Shown here one piece after another: positions 59,158 through 64,000 of a DNA stretch of 64,000 bases (positions are counted from its first letter, which is position 1; each line of letters begins with the position of its first letter). Location: NCBI GenBank assembly GCA_019414205.1, contig DXML01000012.1, positions 1 to 64,000 on the forward strand, read 5' to 3'. The notes below the pieces were generated by a model that had not been told where the DNA came from, did no database searches, and saw only the letters and a program-made list of their open reading frames with translations. Origin of the DNA: Collinsella sp. (GTDB taxonomy: Bacteria > Actinomycetota > Coriobacteriia > Coriobacteriales > Coriobacteriaceae). Both the position numbers and the translations under genes were made by a program.

Positions 59158-60972
59158 ATGTACTGTCGACTTCTTCTCAAACTGATCCTAAGAGACAAGG
59201 CCGCATGGATTTGTACGCTCGTTCTCGCTGCAGCCTTTTCCGTCCCCATTGCGTTCAATTCACCCATCTACGGGCCCTTCTTTATGAAGCAGGGCATGCA
59301 GAGCTTTGTCGACGCATTCAATACGCGCGCACCCCAGGCCAACGGCACAGACCTATCGCCAGAGCAGCAAGCTGACGCGGAGCTTGCAAGATACGCGAAC
59401 GCCGCCCTTGCCGCTCAAACCGACGCCGCCTTTCTCGATTCTGCCGAGAGCTACTACGCGCTCATGGGCGAAGGCTTCCAATCCGGGTCCATCGTGGGAG
59501 ACCAAGAGACCAATGACGCAGCGCTCGCATATTGCCGTGCCCTGAGCAGCTCCGGCATCACGGATATCCCGGCCTCCGCAAACGACCTGCCATTCCTTTC
59601 CTTCCTGCCTTACGCCATTGCCACGGCGCCGTCTTTCCTTCCCTTCATCCCCTTCCTTCTCTCGTCGATACTCGTGCTCGGCGCCACAAGGCCCGGGACC
59701 CTGGCGGCAAAGGCGCCCGTGCCCAAATTCCGGCGCCTTATCCAGATCGTGTTTTCGATAATCGTCGCGGGGACCGCGATGCTCCTCGCCGGCCTCGCAC
59801 CCGGGGGCATTTACGCCTTGGCCCTAAACGGCTTCGGGCAAATTGGGTACCCGATCGCCTTCTTCCATGACGGCGCGCTTACCACCACGACCGCGGGAAA
59901 CGTCTTCACAGCCCTGCTTCTCGCGCTGCTTGCGGGCGGAACCTTGATATCCGTTTGCTCCGCCGTCCTATCGACCGCAACGAGGCGCGTCCTCGCGGGC
60001 CCCCTTACCTCCGCGCTGCTTGTCGCGGCCCCGGTATTCCCGTTACTGTCCGATTCGGCACTGGAGCATAACGCCGCGCTCAATCTCCTGCCACTGGCCG
60101 TATTCTCGCCTATCGAGGCAACGGGTTACGTAGGATGCTTCCCAACAGAATTCATTGACTCCGGTTCAGGCAGCGCATCGATGCTTGCCGTGGCCCTGGC
60201 ATACGTCGCGGTCTTTTTTGCGGTCGGCGCCGTTGCGACACGTTCGCCCAAACAGCCTGGACCCGCGAAAAAGCACCATGGGCTCGAGCTTCTGGACGCG
60301 AGCGTGGGATACGGAAGCACGACGATACTTTCAATCGGATCGCTTTTCCTGAGCCCGGGAACGGCGGCGGGCCTCATTGCTCCCAACGGCTCGGGGAAAA
60401 CCACCCTTCTAGAAGCGCTGTCGGGCCAATTTCCCACCCGCATCCGCTCGGGAAGCCTGGCGGCAGACGGAATCTGCCAACGTCGATCAGCCGAATTTGC
60501 AGAACTCGTCTACCTGAGCTCTTCGGGCGGCGCGGATCTCTACCCCACGCTATCGGCCATCGAGCACCTTGCTTTCGTTAGGGAGGCGTGGAAATCGGCC
60601 GCCGACATCGACTCGCTCTGCGACTCCCTCGGAATCTCCCCATATCTCGACAAGCCGACCCGTAAACTCTCGACAGGAATGAAGCAGCAGGTAAAGCTTG
60701 CCATGGCGATATCGACCGATTGCCCGTACCTTATCCTCGATGAACCGCTGAACGGCCTCGATCCGGGAAAGCGGAAAACCTCCTGCGACGCGATGCGCAG
60801 CGAGGTGGCGCGGGGACGAAGCGTGCTCATTTCAAGCCATCTGCTCGACGACCTGGCAGACCTCACCAACTCGTTCTACTTCATCGAGGCCGGCACGCTC
60901 GTGGAAAAGATCAAGTCGTCCTCGCAGACGCTCAAGCAGGAATACCTCGATACATACGAGCGAGGTGAATGA
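59158..60972 (+). CDS. fused membrane module + ABC ATPase (system B)
   Basis: 604 residues. The N-terminal half has a first membrane helix (about 18-33), an outside domain of about 120 residues and five or so helices; it carries ALNGFGQIGYP, the same NGxGxxxYP motif as both halves of the system A membrane protein. The C-terminal half is an ABC ATPase with Walker A APNGSGKTT, signature LSTGMKQQ and Walker B YLILDEPL. It ends one base before the second peptide gene. It is probably the export or immunity pump for that peptide. Confidence 0.85.
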   Translation: MYCRLLLKLILRDKAAWICTLVLAAAFSVPIAFNSPIYGPFFMKQGMQSFVDAFNTRAPQANGTDLSPEQQADAELARYANAALAAQTDAAFLDSAESYYALMGEGFQSGSIVGDQETNDAALAYCRALSSSGITDIPASANDLPFLSFLPYAIATAPSFLPFIPFLLSSILVLGATRPGTLAAKAPVPKFRRLIQIVFSIIVAGTAMLLAGLAPGGIYALALNGFGQIGYPIAFFHDGALTTTTAGNVFTALLLALLAGGTLISVCSAVLSTATRRVLAGPLTSALLVAAPVFPLLSDSALEHNAALNLLPLAVFSPIEATGYVGCFPTEFIDSGSGSASMLAVALAYVAVFFAVGAVATRSPKQPGPAKKHHGLELLDASVGYGSTTILSIGSLFLSPGTAAGLIAPNGSGKTTLLEALSGQFPTRIRSGSLAADGICQRRSAEFAELVYLSSSGGADLYPTLSAIEHLAFVREAWKSAADIDSLCDSLGISPYLDKPTRKLSTGMKQQVKLAMAISTDCPYLILDEPLNGLDPGKRKTSCDAMRSEVARGRSVLISSHLLDDLADLTNSFYFIEAGTLVEKIKSSSQTLKQEYLDTYERGE

Positions 60973-60973
60973 C

Positions 60974-61318
60974 ATGAAACTATTTGAACAGCTGAAGTCC
61001 AATGCGTCGCGCATGGCTGTCTACGCCATCCTCGTGGCAACGGCTTTATGCGGAATCGCGGTACCCGTCTATGCGCTCAACGGGGAGAAAGGCGATGTCG
61101 AACCCGCGTACATGGCTTCGACGGTTAAAGACCGGTACAAAGCCTTCTCTGGAGACACGTTTTACGTAGCAGAGTACGACACGACCTACCGTCAGCTTCG
61201 CTACAACAAGGGCTACGACTATCTAGGCGCAGAGGCAATCAGCTATACGTCGGGTTGGTACCGCTCCAACTATGGACACATAACCCAGTTCAAGTGTAAC
61301 TACCGTGTGTACAACTAA
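60974..61318 (+). CDS. second secreted peptide, Tyr-rich bacteriocin-like precursor (system B)
   Basis: 114 residues from the ATG at 60974 (GAGG upstream), one base after the fused transporter stop. A Sec signal peptide (hydrophobic 15-31; cleavage after VYA at 34) leaves an 80-residue mature part with 13 Tyr and one Cys. It shares with the first peptide a QF..Y..Y-type end and little else. No known family is recognised with certainty. Its position downstream of a transporter related to system A argues for a second bacteriocin or signal peptide. Confidence 0.6.
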   Translation: MKLFEQLKSNASRMAVYAILVATALCGIAVPVYALNGEKGDVEPAYMASTVKDRYKAFSGDTFYVAEYDTTYRQLRYNKGYDYLGAEAISYTSGWYRSNYGHITQFKCNYRVYN

Positions 61319-61332
61319 AGCAACCGGCCGGG

Positions 61333-61367
61333 ACGAGGGGTGACGCAAAAGCGTCGCCCCTCGTTTT
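61333..61367 (+). terminator. terminator of system B
   Basis: ACGAGGGGTGACGC, AAAA, GCGTCGCCCCTCGT then TTTT: a 14-bp stem with one mismatch. Confidence 0.95.
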
Positions 61368-61377
61368 TAACCATGTC

Positions 61378-61396
61378 AACTGAACCTAGTTCAGTT
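61378..61396. repeat. palindrome next to the right direct repeat
   Basis: AACTGAAC-CTA-GTTCAGTT, perfect 8-bp arms, ending one base before the 64-bp repeat. There is no counterpart at the left copy. It could be a recombinase or regulator site. Confidence 0.7.
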
Positions 61397-61397
61397 T

Positions 61398-61461
61398 GGT
61401 TGATTTCCGATCTCAGCCGAACACATTGAGCGGAAAGGCCGTTCCCGCAGTCAGTCGAACG
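61398..61461 (+). repeat. 64-bp direct repeat, right copy
   Basis: Matches 53769-53832 with two differences. It runs into a perfect 12-bp hairpin (61461-61472 with 61480-61491, GTCCCCGGGGCC arms). Together with the rpmE leader these fill the 367-bp stretch 61319-61685, where no gene is seen. Confidence 0.9.
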
Positions 61462-61572
61462 TCCCCGGGGCCCTTCTCAGGCCCCGGGGACGGCATTTTC
61501 CCAGTTGAAGGAACGGTGGAGATGTGTTTCGATGGGTCAGATTCGTGTCGTTCCGAAAAGACCGTGAACCTT

Positions 61573-61601
61573 TTGTGGGACACGCGGCGCCGTGGTATCA
61601 T
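61573..61601 (+). promoter_or_regulatory. promoter of rpmE
   Basis: TTGTGG (61573-61578) and TATCAT (61596-61601) with a 17-bp spacer; transcription would start near 61608. Confidence 0.65.
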
Positions 61602-61614
61602 AGCCGAGTTTGTT

Positions 61615-61663
61615 GTCTTGGTCGGAAACCAAGACGCCTTATGCGCTGATCGGTAACCAGCGC
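61615..61663 (+). promoter_or_regulatory. rpmE leader: two-hairpin L31 leader
   Basis: GTCTTGGT/ACCAAGAC (61615-61635) and GCGCTG/CAGCGC (61643-61663) form two hairpins, each carrying TCGGWAACCA (TCGGAAACCA and TCGGTAACCA) in loop and 3' side. L31 leaders that bind the protein are described in several bacterial groups; this one has the form expected of such an autoregulatory element. Confidence 0.6.
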
Positions 61664-61685
61664 CTGACCAATAAGGAGTCCTACC

Positions 61686-62111
61686 ATGAAGCAGGGTATC
61701 CATCCCCAGTATGTCGAGTGCACGGTGACGTGCTCCTGCGGCAACACCTTCAAGACGCACGCTACCGTGTCCGAGATGAAGGTCGAGCTTTGCAACGAGT
61801 GCCACCCGTTCTACACCGGCCAGCAGAAGTTCGTCGACACCGGTGGACGCGTCCAGCGCTTCGCCGACAAGTTCGGTGGCGCCGCTGCCGCCCAGCTCAA
61901 GAAGGCTGAGGAGGCCAAGGCCGCCAAGGCCGCCAAGGCTGCTGAGGCCGAGGCCGCTCGCAAGGCCGCCGCTGAGGCTAAGGCCGCCGAGAAGGCTAAG
62001 CGTGCCGCTAAGTTCGCCGAGGAGGCTGCCAAGCAGGCCGCAGAGGCTCCCGCAGAGGCTCCCGTCGAGGAGGCCGCTGCCGAGGCCGAGACCACCGAGG
62101 CTGCTGAGTAA
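61686..62111 (+). CDS. rpmE: ribosomal protein L31 with long Ala/Lys/Glu tail
   Basis: 141 residues. Residues 1-70 are the zinc-binding bL31 (CSCG near 17-20, CNEC near 37-40, HPFYTGQQKFVDTGGRVQRF). The last 70 residues are an alternating Ala, Lys and Glu helix, about doubling the usual length. AAGGAG precedes the ATG. Confidence 0.96.
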   Translation: MKQGIHPQYVECTVTCSCGNTFKTHATVSEMKVELCNECHPFYTGQQKFVDTGGRVQRFADKFGGAAAAQLKKAEEAKAAKAAKAAEAEAARKAAAEAKAAEKAKRAAKFAEEAAKQAAEAPAEAPVEEAAAEAETTEAAE

Positions 62112-62147
62112 ATAGCTCGCCGCGGAATCGCTCGCATTCATGGCATG

Positions 62148-62186
62148 AGGGCCGTGCATCCATTTGGGTGCGCGGCCCTTTTCTTT
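62148..62186 (+). terminator. terminator of rpmE
   Basis: AGGGCCGTGCATCC (62148-62161) pairs with GGGTGCGCGGCCCT, followed by TTTTCTTTTT. Confidence 0.9.
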
Positions 62187-62189
62187 TTA

Positions 62190-62289
62190 TTGGTGCAAGC
62201 TAACCTGTCCCTGTGGCACCAAATGGCAGAGAGACGGCGTTTGCTCAGATAAAACTTGCCAAAATAAACCTGTCCCATTGTGGCAGGTT
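62190..62289. repeat. twin hairpins each displaying AACCTGTCCC in the loop
   Basis: TTGGTGC/GCACCAA (62190-62222) and AACTTGCCA/TGGCAGGTT (62253-62289) both enclose AACCTGTCCC (62202-62211 and 62267-62276). They occupy the 307-bp gap between rpmE and secA, where I see no gene. Confidence 0.6.
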
Positions 62290-62418
62290 GGTCATAGTTA
62301 TTACGTGGCGGTCGAGGTCGACCGTATAGGCCGCGCCTTGTTTGGCTAAAGTACAATCATCTGTGTTTAACTCGCCCGCAGCTGCACGGCGTGGGCGATG
62401 GCCAAAAAGGAAAACCAC

Positions 62419-64000
<1,582 letters not shown>

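Noticed and set aside
62164..62349. 61-codon frame with several Cys between rpmE and secA
   Set aside because: It begins inside the rpmE terminator, has no ribosome binding site and covers the twin hairpins.

Overview
The window looks like a piece of a Coriobacteriia chromosome, most like Collinsella. Four things point there: about 60% G+C, strong AGGAGG-type ribosome binding sites, ribosomal protein L31 with a long Ala/Lys/Glu tail, and a mix of gut-anaerobe gene sets (purine/ureide breakdown, ECF-free PBP1A, citrate synthase with an ACT protein). This is inferred from gene content and style; no database was consulted.

Region 1 (about 0.6-15.6 kb) is one long minus-strand defence island. 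In transcription order it holds a ribbon-helix-helix regulator, a PLD-like/SNF2 helicase, a DUF4391 protein, an unknown protein, a type III DNA methyltransferase (Mod), a type III restriction subunit (Res), a short DUF4238 protein, a TrlF-type PHP+SMC-like ATPase, a small unknown protein and a GmrSD-type DUF262/DUF1524 nuclease. Most genes overlap or nearly touch. Base composition is patchy, with an AT-richer centre of Mod and an AT-richer TrlF. Next come a small unknown gene, a strongly repetitive 368-bp regulatory stretch and an AAA/DUF4143 ATPase (16-18 kb), then a one-pass membrane protein.

Region 2 (19-29.2 kb) is a purine/ureide catabolic cluster. It has a YheO/DauR-like PAS regulator divergent from ygeX (diaminopropionate ammonia-lyase), ygeY, ygeW, a MocA-like nucleotidyltransferase, a hydantoinase, yqeC, yqeB and xdhC. 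The last group matures selenium-dependent molybdenum hydroxylases, but no hydroxylase gene is present. Two near-identical perfect inverted repeats bracket the yqeC-yqeB-xdhC part.

Region 3 (29.5-40.1 kb) is the 3' part of the spc operon plus the alpha operon: rplE, rpsZ, rpsH, rplF, rplR, rpsE, rpmD, rplO, secY, adk, map, infA, rpmJ, rpsM, rpsK, rpsD, rpoA, rplQ, then truA. rplE is the first gene here, so the usual rplN-rplX-rplE linkage is broken; a promoter and a structured leader precede it.

Region 4 (40.2-53.6 kb) holds ordinary genes: a glycosyltransferase, argR, PBP1A, a U32 peptidase, tyrS, adenine deaminase, two HAD phosphatases, citrate synthase and an ACT-domain protein. Several intergenic hairpins are notable, above all a 24-bp hairpin that buries the ribosome binding site of the first HAD gene.

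Region 5 (53.8-61.5 kb) lies between two 64-bp direct repeats. It contains a 5'-truncated tyrosine recombinase joined in frame (through one TAG) to an XRE regulator, a DUF2975 membrane protein, and two secreted-peptide/ABC systems. System A is a lactococcin-972-like peptide, a tandem-duplicated membrane protein and a separate ATPase. System B is one membrane module fused to an ATPase, followed by a Tyr-rich secreted peptide. The same membrane module appears to occur three times. The window closes with rpmE (with a two-hairpin leader) and the start of secA. I found no tRNA, rRNA or CRISPR array.
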